DNA from: Theodoxus fluviatilis
Taxonomy: Eukaryota; Mollusca; Gastropoda; Cycloneritida; Neritidae
NCBI GenBank assembly: GCA_034096865.1
Contig: JAWQFJ010020171.1
Span: 12,501-76,500, forward strand
Direction: 5' to 3'
Length of the DNA: 64,000 nt
Shown here: positions 17,379 to 31,453 of the stretch, piece by piece
How the letters are laid out: each line of letters opens with the position of its first letter
Position numbering within the stretch: position 1 is the stretch's first letter
Position numbers and translations under genes: made by a program
Notes under the pieces: generated by a model
The model's input: the letters and a program-made list of their open reading frames with translations, nothing else
Told to the model about the DNA's origin: nothing
Database searches by the model: none

Positions 17379-19664
17379 TATGTCAGATTAATCCACAGGG
17401 GAGATATAGAGAGGTATCATCATGACACCTAAGAACAAGAAGGGCAAAGCCCATACGACTCACATGCTTGACCTTGACCTTTACATGACCTTGACCTTCA
17501 GGTGACCTTCAAGGTCAAACAACTAAACCTACCAATGACATCATACACTAAGAACTGCTTTACACATTTTTCCTACCAAAATACATGCGACCTTGACCCA
17601 AGGTCAAGGTCATCCAAGGTCATGCAACACAAAGCTGTTAATTCAAGACATAGGAAGCACAATGGTGCTTATTGGCACTTTCTACCATGAGATATGGTCA
17701 CTTTTAGTGGTTCACTACCCCATTTTGGTCACATTTCATAAGGGTCAAAGTGACCTTGACCTTGATGATATGTGACCAAATGTGTCTCATGATGAAAGTA
17801 TAACATGTGCCCCACATAATTATTAAGTTTGAAACAGTTATCTGCCATAGTTCAGGGTCAAGGTCACTTCAAAATATGTATACGATCCAACTTTGAAGAG
17901 CTCCTGTGACCTTGACCTTGAAGCAAGGTCAACCAAACTGGTATCAATAAATAGGGCTTGCTTTGACCTATATACCACTTGTAGCTGAGGTCGCCATTCT
18001 CAATAACGTGGGAGAAAATTGGGAAAATGTGAAAAATGACTGTTTTTGAGACAACATTTATGGCTCCTGTGACCTTGACCTTGAAGCAAGGTCAAGTCAC
18101 TATGTATGTTTTTTGAGGCCTTGTCATCATTCACCATCATGCCACATTTGGTGTTGATAGACTTAATAGTCTCCGAGAAAAATTCAATGTTTAAGTTTTT
18201 TACGGACGCCCGGACGGACGGACGCCCGGACGGACGCCCGGACGGACGGACGACACGGCTCAGTACATAGACTCACTTTTGCTTCGCATGTGAGTCAAAA
18301 ATGAGGGTGACTGAGTTGGACGAAGACAGGGCAAGCTGCAACAACACTTAATGGTAAATGCATTATTATCTTAGATATTGTATTTACATTCAAGAAAATG
18401 TAATTTCATACACAGCAAAACAAATTACACTGTTATGGACACCTCTGTCAAACAAGCAGTGATTTACACATTGATATATTCTCAATTGATTTTCTGACTA
18501 TAAAATAGTGTAGATTTTGCTGTGGTTATGATATCGTTACACATCCCACCAGTTTTCTCAGTTTTACATGTGGCTAGAATTACACAGGATGCCTGACAGT
18601 TTGCTAAGAAAAACTTTATGAACAGTATACAAATCACATTGCCCCATGCATTGGACTTGAACAAACCACATGCACTTTCAACATTCGCAATTCTCATCAG
18701 CCACTTTCATTTCAAACTCTGTTTTGAGGGAGCTACATGTGTGCCAGAAGGAAAATTACACGCATCCATGGTGTAACTGAGTAAAAGCAGGGAGAGAATT
18801 TTCAAACAGACAATGATTAAATCTCCCTCGTGGAATTAGGAAAAATGAGCTGCTTAATTAAACCAAGACTCACATATAGCCTATTCTGCAGTGATATTTC
18901 CATCAGCAGCTGGATTGCTGTGGTCTTTGCATTCAACAAATATGTTGTAACCAAGTTTAAATTAAGCAAGATATCAAACACACCAAAGACACCCCAAACG
19001 AAAAAAAAGAGTTTATAAAGCATAAATATTGTACTTCTGTCCCTTTGACATACACCTATTGATTTGCTTTGTAAATGATCTGTCAGGGGGTCTGATAATT
19101 TCATATTTAAAAAAATTGTCCAATCATATAAAACATTCAGACACTTGGTTTCCTCATCCCTGGAGTTGTACAGGCAAGTGGCCATGCATGCACGCAAGGC
19201 AGGCTGAGGAACTGGCACCCACCTTTTGCCTGTTCTCAATGACAGACTCCTCCTCTATCTCCTTCTCACTGCCAAAAGTGACCCACTCTTTGGGCTCGGG
19301 AGGAATGTACTTGAAGATGATGATCTCCTCCTCCTCCTCCTCTGGTTGGCCCTCCTGGTCCTGCTCCGGGGGCTGTGCAAAGAAGTCAACAAATGGTCAG
19401 CACTGTTCACAGGACCACAGCACTTCTTCCTGTATTCATGAGGCTGAAAGAGTTGTATAAGAAAGTGTTCATGCCTCCTGAGTTTACTACTTGACAACTA
19501 TATCCAAGAGTCAAAAATACAATGACTGACATATATCCGTATAAGATCAACTTAAATTCAGATTGACAAAAAGTGAACTGTGGACATCACAACAGAACTT
19601 ACCGTGAGGTTGAGTTGGAAGAAAATGAAGTGCGTGTGTGTGTGTGTGTGTGTGCGTGTGTGTG

Positions 19665-19739
<75 letters not shown>

Positions 19740-19962
19740 ATACAAGCAAAACTGAATCATTAAGTTATGTATGACTGGGTTTCCTATTGAGAGGAAGTGA
19801 AAAGGGCATCACATAGAGAAGAAAGAATGAAACTGTAAGAACCCCCCTGGCAGGGCATGAGACACAGATCAGCAGACCAGTCATGTTTCAAACTGTTTTT
19901 CTATTTCTTCCAGTAAACAAAAAATGCTTCTGGAAGCTAAGCATCAAAATCATGTTCTAAGC

Positions 19963-20060
<98 letters not shown>

Positions 20061-20975
20061 TGAACTCTTTACTATAATAATTCTTCCATTTTTGATCCTC
20101 CCCAGTGGATCTTTTGACTTTGTATGTGACTGCAGGAAAGATGATGATGATGGCCAACACATTTTGTGCATGCGGGAGTATGATCTTGGTACTTTACAGG
20201 TGGGAGGATGTGTGGACTCATGGGGGTTCTAGACGGAGGCCTATGTGTGCATGAGAGTGTGTGTGGGTGCGTATGAGTACTGCTATATGAGTGCAGGCGA
20301 ACACAAACTGTGACTTATGCTATCTATGGCACTTATGAATGGTGGTACTCCTGTGAGAGGGGAGACGGGTGAAAGTGGGTCTCAGTGAGAGTGAGACCTG
20401 ATATGCCAGTATGGATGTGTGAATGTGTATGGGTATGAGTGTATGTGAAGCTGACCTCTTATGGAGAGGAGGCCTACTGGCATGACTCCCCGTCCACACG
20501 TTCCCGCTTCCCTCTCCCTCGCCCCCCTTCTTCCCTCCCCCCCCCTCCCCCTCCTCCCCAACCTCCCCCCATCAACCCCTTCCCCCCCCCCCCCCCCCCT
20601 TTGCCTATCACCTTGTTTTTTACTCATCTCCCATGCCTCGTGTTTTTTTGCTTGAGCTGTATTCACTCCTCAGTTATGTTTCCTCACCCGTGCCCTTGCG
20701 TTGTCTCGGTCAGATAAATACAACTTGCTCTTGTGATTGACCCTCAGGGCTTTGTACATGTACAATAGCAGACAGAATTCTGATCCAGCAAACCTGAATC
20801 ACCAATCACAGTCAAACAGTATGACAAGCCACGCCCACGTATGTCGTCATGTGTGACGTAGAAACTTAGGGTTAGATATGTGGTGAGTTGTCAAACCCTT
20901 CAGTATGCTCCTGAGGAAGGCATTCAGCTGAAAATTTGAAGCTGAGTAAAGGCTTGTTTGTTTGCTCGTTCGATC

Positions 20976-21024
<49 letters not shown>

Positions 21025-24000
21025 TAAAAAAAATCTGAAATGGTTTAAGATTTAGACAAATTCATTGAGCCCTGATATTAAATTATAAAAATTAAAGGGG
21101 AAAACAATTAAGCTTTGTGACTTGAGAAAGACAGCCCATTAAAGCAAACTTCTGAGAAAAAAAGTGCCCGAAGCATGCTTTCCATTTTCCATTTGTGAAA
21201 GAATTCCCGTTTTGATGAGAATGAAGAAAAATCTTTTTCATTCTTGGTGCCGCGTGCTTTCAATAAATGGCAGTACAGCAAAAAAAATGTCATTCATTCA
21301 TTAGCATTTTAACAAGAAAAGATAATCTCAATCTGGAAAAAACTTACAATTAAGTTATAAAAACAGACCTAGCTCATTCATGTTAAGTACCTGCACAAGC
21401 TATGTAATCAATTTTCTTTCAGCTGATCGATCTCTTCATGCTGAGAAATGTTTCTGCACAAGCATTCCTCGCTGCTGTATTAATTAATTCTCAGACATCT
21501 CCATCATTCATGTACTGGGAAGCAAGTGATGTTCGATAGTGAAGCTCATCAAGCAGGCATCAGTTTTACCGTGTGTTGGAACGAATAGTGTCTGTGTGAT
21601 ATTGTGAAGCAGTGCTACTATCATCATGGCAACTCAGTACTGTGGCCCCCTGGCATGCAGAGGCCCCTGATGCTGCCAGCATAGCGCACTGTCAAAGCAA
21701 GTGATCAATGCAGCAGGAATTCTGGGCTACATACTTACTGTGGAGTTGTTCAGCTCATTGAAATTCTTGCGTGAGGGGTGTTTAAGATAGGAGTTGACAG
21801 ATCACTCATGACAAGAATAAACAATATTATCTAAATTCAACAAACACATGTATCCAATTAATTCCACATTCTGATGAAGAACTGTTTGCAGTAAGATGTA
21901 TACAGAGATGATTCTTTGATCATACATTTTACCTAAAACAAATACATACAGGTTTTTTGTGCATCTGTAAATGTTTAAAGACTGGATTTTCCTCTACATC
22001 TTCCATTCTTATTTCAACAACTGTTACATTGGAAAATACAAAACAGATTAATGAATCAATATATCACAGCCTTTACATGCAAATCTTATGAAGCAGTCTT
22101 CAATATTTGAGTACGTATGTATAAACAATGTAAAGACAATTGCTCAATACTTACATTCAAGATATTTTCCTTGGCTTCAACAGTGAGGGCAATGTAGAAA
22201 TTCTGCCCATACTTGTAGTCAGGGTCATAAACAATCAGGATTTCGTCTTCAGGGAAGTCCTAAAAATAGACAAGATCCTATGTGATGCTGTGGGGTGATG
22301 ACAAGGATAACAAGACATAACAAACACAGAAGAGATGGAGCCTGAAAGTTTCCATTGATAGTATCAGATTGTTATCAAAATAATAAAAATAATAATAAAA
22401 GGAAGTTTATAGCACTTTGTTTTCATACAGTGACTTCTACATACATGTATTGTTCCTCTGAACAGGGATGAACAAGAAGGGCAAAGCCCATACGACTCAC
22501 ATGCTTGACCTTGACCTTTATATGACCTTGACCTTCAGGTGACCTTCAAGGTCAAGGTCAAACAACTGAACCTACCAATGACATCATACACTAAGAAATG
22601 CTTTACACATTTTTCCTACCAAAACACATGTGGCCTTGACCCATGGTCAAGGTCATCCAAGGTCATGCAACACAAAGCTGTTAATTCAAGACATAGGAAG
22701 CACAATGGTGCTTATTGGCACTTTCTACCATGAGATACGGTCACTTTTAGTGGTTCACTACCCCATTTTGGTCACATTTCATAAGGGTCAAAGTGACCTT
22801 GACCTTGATGATATGTGACCAAATGTGTCTCATGATGAAAGTATAACATGTGCCCCACATAATTATTAAGTTTGAAACAGTTATCTTCCAAAGTTCAGGG
22901 TCAAGGTCACTTCAAAATATGTATACAATCCAACTTTGAAGAGCTCCTGTGACCTTGACCTTGGAGCAAGGTCAACCAAACTGGTATCAAAAGATAGTGA
23001 TTACTTTGCCCTATATACCATACATAGGTGAGGTATCCAATCTCAAAAACTTCAGAGAAAATAGAGAAAATGTGAAAAATGGCTGTTTTTTAGACAACAT
23101 TTATGGCCCCTGCGACCTTGACCTTGAAGCAAGGTCAAGTCACTATGTATGTTTTTTGAGGCCTTGTCATCATACACCATCATGCCAAATTGGGTGTTGA
23201 TAGACTTAATAGTTTCCAAGAAAAATTCAACGTTAAAGTTTTAAACGGACGCCCGGACGCCCAGACGCCCGGACGGACGAAACGGGTGAGTACATAGACT
23301 CACTTTTGCTTCGCATGTGAGTCAAAAAACACAAAACCAAAGACAAAACCACTCAAAAAATAATAACCACCATCACCCAAAAAAAACAAACGGAAAAACA
23401 CACACACCAAAATAACAACAAGAAGGGCAAAGCCCATGCAACTCACATGCTTGACCTTGACCTTCAGGTGACCTTCAAGGTCAAGGTCAAACAACTAAAC
23501 CTACCAATGACATCATACACAAAGAAATGCTTTACACATTTTTCCTACCAAAATACATGTGACCTTGACCCAAGGTCAAGGTCATCCAAGGTCATGCAAC
23601 ACAAAGCTGTTAATTCAAGACATAGGAAGCACAATGGTGCTTATTGGCACTTTCTACCATGAGATATAGTCACTTTTAGTGGTTCACTACCCCATTTTGG
23701 TCACATTTCATAAGGGTCAAAGTGACCTTGACCTTGATGATATGTGACCAAATGTGTCTCATGATGAAAGTATAACATGTGCCCCATATAATTATTAAGT
23801 TTGAAACAGTTATCTGCCATAGTTCAGGGTCAAGGTCACTTCAAAATATGTATACAATCCAACTTTGAAGAGCTCCTGTGACCTTGAACTTGAAGCAAGG
23901 TCAACCAAACTGGTATCAAAAGATAGGGCTTGCTTTGACCTATATACCACTTGTAGCTAAGGTCGCCATTCTCAATAACGTGAGAGAAAATTGGGAAAAT

Positions 24001-27000
24001 GTGAAAAATGACTGTTTTTGAGACGACATTTATGGCTCCTGTGACCTTGACCTTGAAGCAAGGTCAAGTCACTATGTATGTTTTTTGAGGCCTTGTCATC
24101 ATACACCATCATGCCACATTTGGTGTTGATAGACTTAATAGTGTCCGAGAAAAATCCAACGTTTAAGTTTTTTACGCCCGGACGCCCGGACGCCCGGACG
24201 GACGGACGAAACGGCTCAGTACATAGACTCACTTTTGCTTCGCATGTGAGTCAACAAAAACCAACAAGGAAGAGAGCTACCAAACTTGCAGGCCAAAGAA
24301 CAACTCACAATAATCTGCTGCTTGAAAGGGTGGAAGTCACACACAGCAGCCCTGTTCTTCAAGTCCTCCAAGATTTCCTCCTTGGTGATGATCTTGATGA
24401 GGTTTTCAGACGTGACGTCCTCATCAGTGCGGCAGTTGAACAACTCTTGTGTCTTGGAGGCAAGGAAAATTGGAAACAGCCCCTCGGCTAGCCCTGCAAC
24501 AACCACGAGCCAGGAAACATGGTCAGACCAGGACTATCAAATCTCTTTGACATACTTATCCTGGAGTTGTATCCTAGAGCAAGATGCTTGAATTGCATTG
24601 CTTCTCCTCATCCTGGAGTAAAACCCTGTATCTGAGAGTGCAGTGATGGTAATTTGTGGTGCAGTTTACCCTAGTATGCAGCAGTGTGCCAGCATTGGGT
24701 TGGAATCCTCCCCAGGAAGTGAAGTTTGAGCTGGAACATGACTGTGTGGGTTTACTGTGTTTGTTGTCATGTACCAGTTAAGGACTGGTCAAATGGTCCA
24801 TTGATCAGGGAGTAAAGAGGAAAGCAGTTTGAGACATACACCTGGGTGAAAAGTCACTATATAAAACGACACCTTTCCCTTTCCCTATGGCTTCAATAAA
24901 TACCCAGCTGATAATGTTTAGATAATTTAAATCTAGTGTATCTGTATGATCATATTGATGTCTGGTGTAGATGTGCAACAATAATTCAGATATGCTGAGT
25001 GATTCATTCAACAGGTAGTGGTGTACATTTGCTCACAGCACTAATTTTCAGTAATTTTCACTTTGCCCAAATACTCAGGAACTGAACTTGGGAACTTTTA
25101 ATCTTGGAGGCAGCCATAACCCACCCAGTATATGGTGAATAGTGATGTGTTACTGTACAGGACCCACCTCTGGCTGCCTAGTTACTAGGCAAGAATGCAA
25201 CTGACTTGGCTGTGATTCTCTACATTTATATGTCAATTTTTGTTGCTGCTGCTATTAAAAAAACCTAACACTATCATCTACCTTCAGATCATTCATTGAG
25301 TTGGCATCAATCCAATAATAGAATACAATGGTGCATTATGCAAATCACAATTGGTAATATGCATGCATGTGAATTAAGCACTGCCACAATGCTTTTGGCA
25401 GCATGATGAAAAGAAGAAATGGCTGCAGATTTGGATATTCTACTTCATTTCTCTTACAGAAAGCTGCGACAAGAGCAGATAACTTACGTTCTTCCTCACG
25501 CTTTTCAGGCTCCTCGGGTTTGGGTTCTTCCACTGGTACCTCCTTCTTCTTCTCAGACCCTGAAGTAACAGCACAAATAGTGTCTTGTCACGCCATGAGC
25601 ATATTTATCATGATAATGGCGCAGTAAAAAATGAAAATACATACATACATACATACATATCAAATCACTTTATTGCAGAAAATGTACAAAGATCATACAT
25701 GGCTGCTAAAATCACAGCTATGTGAAGGAACACTAGTCCAACTGAAGCACCCGTCTGGACAGATTCGTCTTTTCAACGATGATTTAGTAAAGCTTCACAA
25801 GTCAGCCCATACAAAAGTTCATCTATCTAAGTTCCCTTTCCATTAAGAAATTTCTTCTGGCCCAAGCTCTCCTCGACCCTATCATGACTGAAAGACTGAG
25901 GTACTTAGCTAGATTCCTGCTTAAGCGTTTTGTTAGGCCCAACAACATGAGGCCTTTGACAAATCTGCGATGTACAGTACCAAGGGACCCAATCACCAGG
26001 ACTACTATTTTCATGGAAAAGCCAGCATCATTAAGCGAAAGACAGAGAGGCATGTACTTTTCAAATTTATGTTGGTAGCATCTTTTGATGAATGTGTCAA
26101 ACGGGCAGACCATTTTGATGATGAAGGCTGTTGAATTAAGATGATCTAAGATACACATATCAAAACACTTTATTGCAGGAAATTGATTACATTCATCAAG
26201 AGCAATATCAAAGGAATGCAAGCGTTACCACCTTCCACTTCGATGGCCTCATGGATAACTGAGCATGTTAGAGCTTTATGACGTTATTCTATTATACAAC
26301 ATTCGCCATGTATGATTGCATTTGGCCCTCTCTATATGTAACTATATCTCTTAAATTCTCTTCCACTCTCTCTGTATTTCTCTGATACATACATACATAC
26401 ATTACATACACACATACACACATACACACATACATACATACATACATACATACATACATACATACATACATACATACATACATACAAATAAGTTGAACAG
26501 GTGTAACTTGATCGGCAAACTGTTATTCTCTACTGTTTGTGATCTTATTCTTCAGTCATAGAAATCCTTGCCTGGATTTCACAAAGTACACAAAGATAAC
26601 AATTGGAAGTATAGATGTAATTGTCATCATGTAAAATTCTGGATATATATGGAGAATGTCATATAAACAGTGACATGAATGCTGGCATGTTTTTTAAGGA
26701 AAAAATTAATTCCTTATAAAGGACTGAAAACAACATTTCATAATAGTTAGTCCGGTTCCTTTGAAATCCAGAGAATTAACACAGTGTGTACAGATGATCA
26801 TAGTCAGATATACTCAAGGCTTCCCTTTTCAAACAGAACCAGAGGATGGTGGACTTTCAGAATCTATTTCAGCAGTTCAAGCAAGAGGACTCCAAACAGC
26901 TAATGAGGCTAGTGAAGGGTTCCTTGATTACCGTGACCCATTGGACTCCAAACAGCTAATGAGGCTAGTGAAGGGTTCCTTGATTACCGTGACCCATTGG

Positions 27001-27278
27001 ACTCCAAACAGCTAATGAGGCTAGTGAAGGGTTCCTTGATTACCGTGACCCATTGGACCGAAAAAAAACCAGGTTGTGGTTAAGATAGCATGGCCCCCAA
27101 AGAGGGGTCAATAGGTCCACCTGAACGTTTTTCTTTTTCTTTTCTTTTTAGAGGAGGCCAGAATGAACATAAACCAAACTTTATTTCACTGAAAACGCTT
27201 TTTAAAACCTAAATAGGGGATTCCCTGATTGTTCTCAGAGCAGGGAATATGAGACAGCATGCATTTGATTGATTGATT

Positions 27279-27333
<55 letters not shown>

Positions 27334-30300
27334 TGCGTGTGCGTGAGTGCGTGTGTGAAGAAAAAGTCATCTGTATGTTCATCTGAACATAAACAAAAAT
27401 GTCTTGTGATGAAAATGCTTTTTTTTTACTTAAACAGTGGATTCCCTAAGTGCTCATAAGGCTGGGAAGATGGAACAGCATACAGTTCATTGTTCACCTT
27501 CAATTCAATTTTTTTTCTTTTCTTTTTGTGCATGATCAAAAAAAGAAAAAGTTCAGGCAGAAAAAAGGGTCACAGTCAGGTAGGTTACTGTAACCACAGC
27601 TCTGTTTTTTCAATCTCCTTATTCTCTCACCTTTCTTGCCCTTCTTGCCTCCCTTGTCTGCAGGCGACTTCTTCTCTCCCTTGCCACTGCCCGCGACGCT
27701 CTTCTTCTTCTTGCCACTGCCCGGGGGGCTGGTACCTGCTGACCCTGGGCTCGCAGGGGAGGCGGTGTCCTGCAAGGGCAAATACAGAGTGCCTTAGTGA
27801 GAAAGCAGGATGCTGTGCAAGTACATGTATAGAGTGCCTTAGTGAGAAGGAAGGATGCTGGGCAAGTACAGAGCACCTTAGTGAGAAGGCAGGATGCTCA
27901 GCAAGTACAGAGTGCCTTAGTGAGAAGGAAGGATGCTGGGCAAGTACAGAGCGCCTTAGTGAGAAGGAAGGATGCTGTGCAAGTACAGAGTGCCTTAGTG
28001 AGAAGGCAAGATGCTGGGCAAGTATAGAGTGCCTTAGTGAGAAGGAAGGATGCTGGGCAAGTATAGAGTGCCTTAGTGAGAAGGAAGGATGCTGGGCAAG
28101 TACAGAGCGCCTTAGTGAGAAGGCAGGATGCTGGGCAAGTACAGAGTGCCTTAGTGAGAAGGCAGGATGCTGTGCAAGTACAGAGTGCCTTAGTGAGAAG
28201 GCAGGATGCTGTGCAAGTACAGAGTGCCTTAGTGAGAAGGCAGGATGCTGTGCAAGTATAGAGTGCCTTAGTGAGAAGGCAGGATGCTGTGCAAGTACAG
28301 AGTGCCTTAGTGAGAAGGCAGGATGCTGTGCAAGTACAGAGTGCCTTAGTGAGAAGGCAGGATGCTGGGCAAGTATAGAGTGCCTTAGTGAGAAGGAAGG
28401 ATGCTGTGCAAGTACAGAGTGCCTTAGTGAGAAGGAAGGATGCTGTGCAAGTACAGAGTGCCTTAGTGAGAAGGCAAGATGCTGGGCAAGTATAGAGTGC
28501 CTTAGTGAGAAGGAAGGATGCTGGGCAAGTATAGAGTGCCTTAGTGAGAAGGCAGGATGCTGTGCAAGTATAGAGTGCCTTAGTGAGAAGGCAGGATGCT
28601 GTGCAAGTACAGAGTGCCTTAGTGAGAAGGCAGGATGCTGGATAAGTATGGAGTGCCTTAGTGAGAAGGCAGGATGCTGGGCAAGTATAGAGTGCCTTAG
28701 TGAGAAAGCAGGATGCTGGATAAGTATGGAGTGCCTTAGTGAGAAGGCAGGATGCTGTGCAAGTATAGAGTGCCTTAGTGAGAAGGCAGGATGCTGTGCA
28801 AGTACAGAGTGCCTTAGTGAGAAGGCAAGATGCTGGGCAAGTATAGAGTGCCTTAGTGAGAAGGAAGGATGCTGGGCAAGTATAGAGTGCCTTAGTGAGA
28901 AGGCAGGATGCTGTGCAAGTACAGAGTGCCTTAGTGAGAAGGCAGGATGCTGTGCAAGTGTGTCGTGTTGCTGTTGTTGTTGTGTGCGTTTAGGCACAAG
29001 AACAACTAAGAGGTGTTAGGTTTGTCGAGCGCGCTTGCGACTCGCTTTCACCAAGGGGAGAGCACTCTTGTTTATTTGTAATGTAGCTCTACAGTTACAA
29101 GCTCACTGTCTACATCTCTCTTCTTTTAAAGTATAAAATGTACATACTATTGGGAGAGTGTGGAAAAGACCTTTGATTAAGCACATTAAATGCACTTTTG
29201 ACTAGCAGGATATTTTGACTGGACTTTCTTACAAATAGCATGCATTGACATATTAAAGTAATACTGATATATACATGAACGAGTTTTTGAGGTAGTTCTC
29301 TACTTTGGTTGAGAGTCCTCGGGAGGTGTTCTCAGTTTTGTTAGTGGAAGGTCTGTGGTGGTCGGTGGTAAGGTTGGAGTCAAGTACGACGCAGGGGCGA
29401 AGTCGAGTTACTTTCCCACACTTTATTGGCCGTTGGTACAAGCTCTTAGTAAGATGAACCTCTTGACCGGGTGGTGAATTGGTCTCTCTGGCTGTGTGCC
29501 GTCTCCCCCTTATCAAGCGGATGCACGGACCTCACAGGAGCCAGGGGATGGATTGTTCCACAGATCCTAACCCATGGCTCCCAAGTCGTGCTTGTATTTG
29601 GAAGAAAACAGGGATTACTTAATTGAACTCGCTTTGAAATTACTTCTTACATATGTTGCCTCATTCAGCATAACACAGTCTATTGAATGAATCATATGCC
29701 GTTGCAAGTGGTTGTCTTACTTGAGAGGAAACATTAGATTTATACTCAAAATGTTACAATTCAGATGCCAGAGTGGGAGGACGGCGCACTAGCCAGGGGT
29801 CACGCTAATGCAAGGAGTGATTGACAGGGCAGCTGCACTAACAATCAGACCACAGTAGAGGGGGGGTCACAGAGCGGTCAGCTGGTCAGCTTGCCTTACA
29901 GAAAGGATGGGGGAGGGGGGTTGGAGAGAGGTCTGACACACAGGATTGGGGGTGGGAAGAGACAGAAGAAGGGATATGTCAATAGAGGATGAACACAGCA
30001 GATGTACACTACACTTTGTGATAGGTGCACCTTATGACATGGACACAGTAGATGTACGATACACTCGGTGATAGGTGCACCTCATCACAGGTCTACAGGG
30101 CATGCAGAATTAGTACACAGTCTGGTCATTCTTGAGTGGGTCACTGATCACATGTCTTTTACACTGTCCACTCTTCTCCTCTGAACTTGGAATTGGGCTT
30201 GTGCACTCTTGCACTTCTTCTGGGAGGGGATGCATGGGAAGTTGGTGAGCTGTGAGGCATCTCTCTTGGTGCACTGGTATCGGTGGAGGTTGGAGTTGGT

Positions 30301-31399
30301 GGTGGCTGGGCAGTTGTGGTGTTCCTTGGCTGAATGGGTGGTGGTGGTGGTGGTACTTCATCACCTTCATCATGGTTGTGCTGCTCAGGAGTAGGTCGCA
30401 GGTGTCTTCGATTGCGCTCTATCTGCTGACCTTCTGACACAACGATGTAACTCCGAGGTCTGTCAGCTGATTTGAGAATGTGGCCAATCCGGTCAAAGCC
30501 GTGAGGGGTTTCAATCCTGACAGTCTGGCCAGGTGTGAGGGGCTTGAGGGTCTTTGAGCCCTTGTCGTACTGCTTCTTCTGCTTGGATCGCTGTGCTGAT
30601 AGCTTCTCCGTGACGTTGGTGATGATTGAGGGTTGGAGGAGCTTGTGTGAAATGTGAAGAGTTGTTCGAGTACGTCTGGACATGAGACGCTGTGCAGAGG
30701 AGCCGAGAGAGCCTCTTGGCACATTTCTGGCATGAAGAAGTGCGAGGGAGAAGTCAGTGTGATCTCTGTGGCATTTTTCCAGGAGGTGTTTTGCACTGCG
30801 AACAGCTCTTTCAGCCAGGCCGTTGGATTGAGGATATAGTTGGGACTGCTGGTCACGTGGGAGAACTGCCATTCTAATGCAAATTGTGCAAATTCATGGG
30901 ACTTGAACTGCATGGCGTTGGGCGTGGGTTCATATTCCACTTCTGACACCATGTGTCGTGTTGCTGTTGTTGTTGTGTGCGTTTAGGCACAAGAACAACT
31001 AAGAGGTGTTAGGTTTGTCGAGCGCGCTTGCGACTCGCTTTCACCAAGGGGAGAGCACTCTTGTTTATTTGTAATGTAGCTCTACAGTTACAAGCTCACT
31101 GTCTACAGCAAGTACAGAGTGCCTTAGTGAGAAGGCAAGATGCTGGGCAAGTATAGAGTGCCTTAGTGAGAAGGAAGGATGCTGGGCAAGTATAGAGTGC
31201 CTTAGTGAGAAGGCAGGATGCTGTGCAAGTATAGAGTGCCTTAGTGAGAAGGCAGGATGCTGTGCAAGTACAGAGTGCCTTAGTGAGAAGGCAGGATGCT
31301 GGCAAGTGGGTGTTTATTCTGCTACCAAAGAGGCAGCCACTACTACTACTTCTGTTACTAATACTAATGCAACTGTTACTACTACTACTACTAATACTT

Positions 31400-31453
<54 letters not shown>

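Larger units (their letters stand above)
28959..31107 (-). mobile_element. non-autonomous Ty3/Gypsy LTR retrotransposon
   Basis: Two 156-bp LTRs (28959-29114, 30952-31107) appear identical by eye. They have TG...CA ends and are flanked by the direct repeat GCAAG (28954-28958 and 31108-31112). On the - strand a primer-binding-site-like TGGTGTCAGAAGTGG follows the 5' LTR, and AAAAGAAGAGAGA precedes the 3' LTR as polypurine tract. The interior (~1.84 kb) has only the C-terminal part of integrase; gag, protease, RT and RNase H are gone. The integrase remnant is itself frame-shifted. A defective but recently mobilised element, probably moved in trans by a relative. Confidence 0.9.
27779..31300. 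repeat. 39-bp minisatellite, interrupted by an LTR element
   Basis: About 30 units of 39 bp (core GCCTTAGTGAGAAGGCAGGA then TGCTGTGCAAGTACAGAGT) occupy 27779-28958, and about five more lie at 31108-31300. The LTR element 28959-31107 splits the array. Because 39 is 13 codons, long frames stay open on both strands (509 and 456 residues). The array lies in the first coding intron of DNAI3. Confidence 0.95.

Noticed and set aside
11345..22818. 62-residue frame recurring in repeat copies (…[16 protein letters not shown]…)
   Set aside because: It overlaps the conserved repeat consensus, is interrupted in other copies, and has no family signature; repetition alone does not show coding.
27490..29019. 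509-codon Cys-rich open frame as a protein gene
   Set aside because: It is entirely a 39-bp tandem repeat inside a DNAI3 intron, with an equally long frame on the other strand.
27779..31300. CRISPR-like array of 39-bp repeats
   Set aside because: Units are contiguous without unique spacers and lie in a eukaryotic intron.
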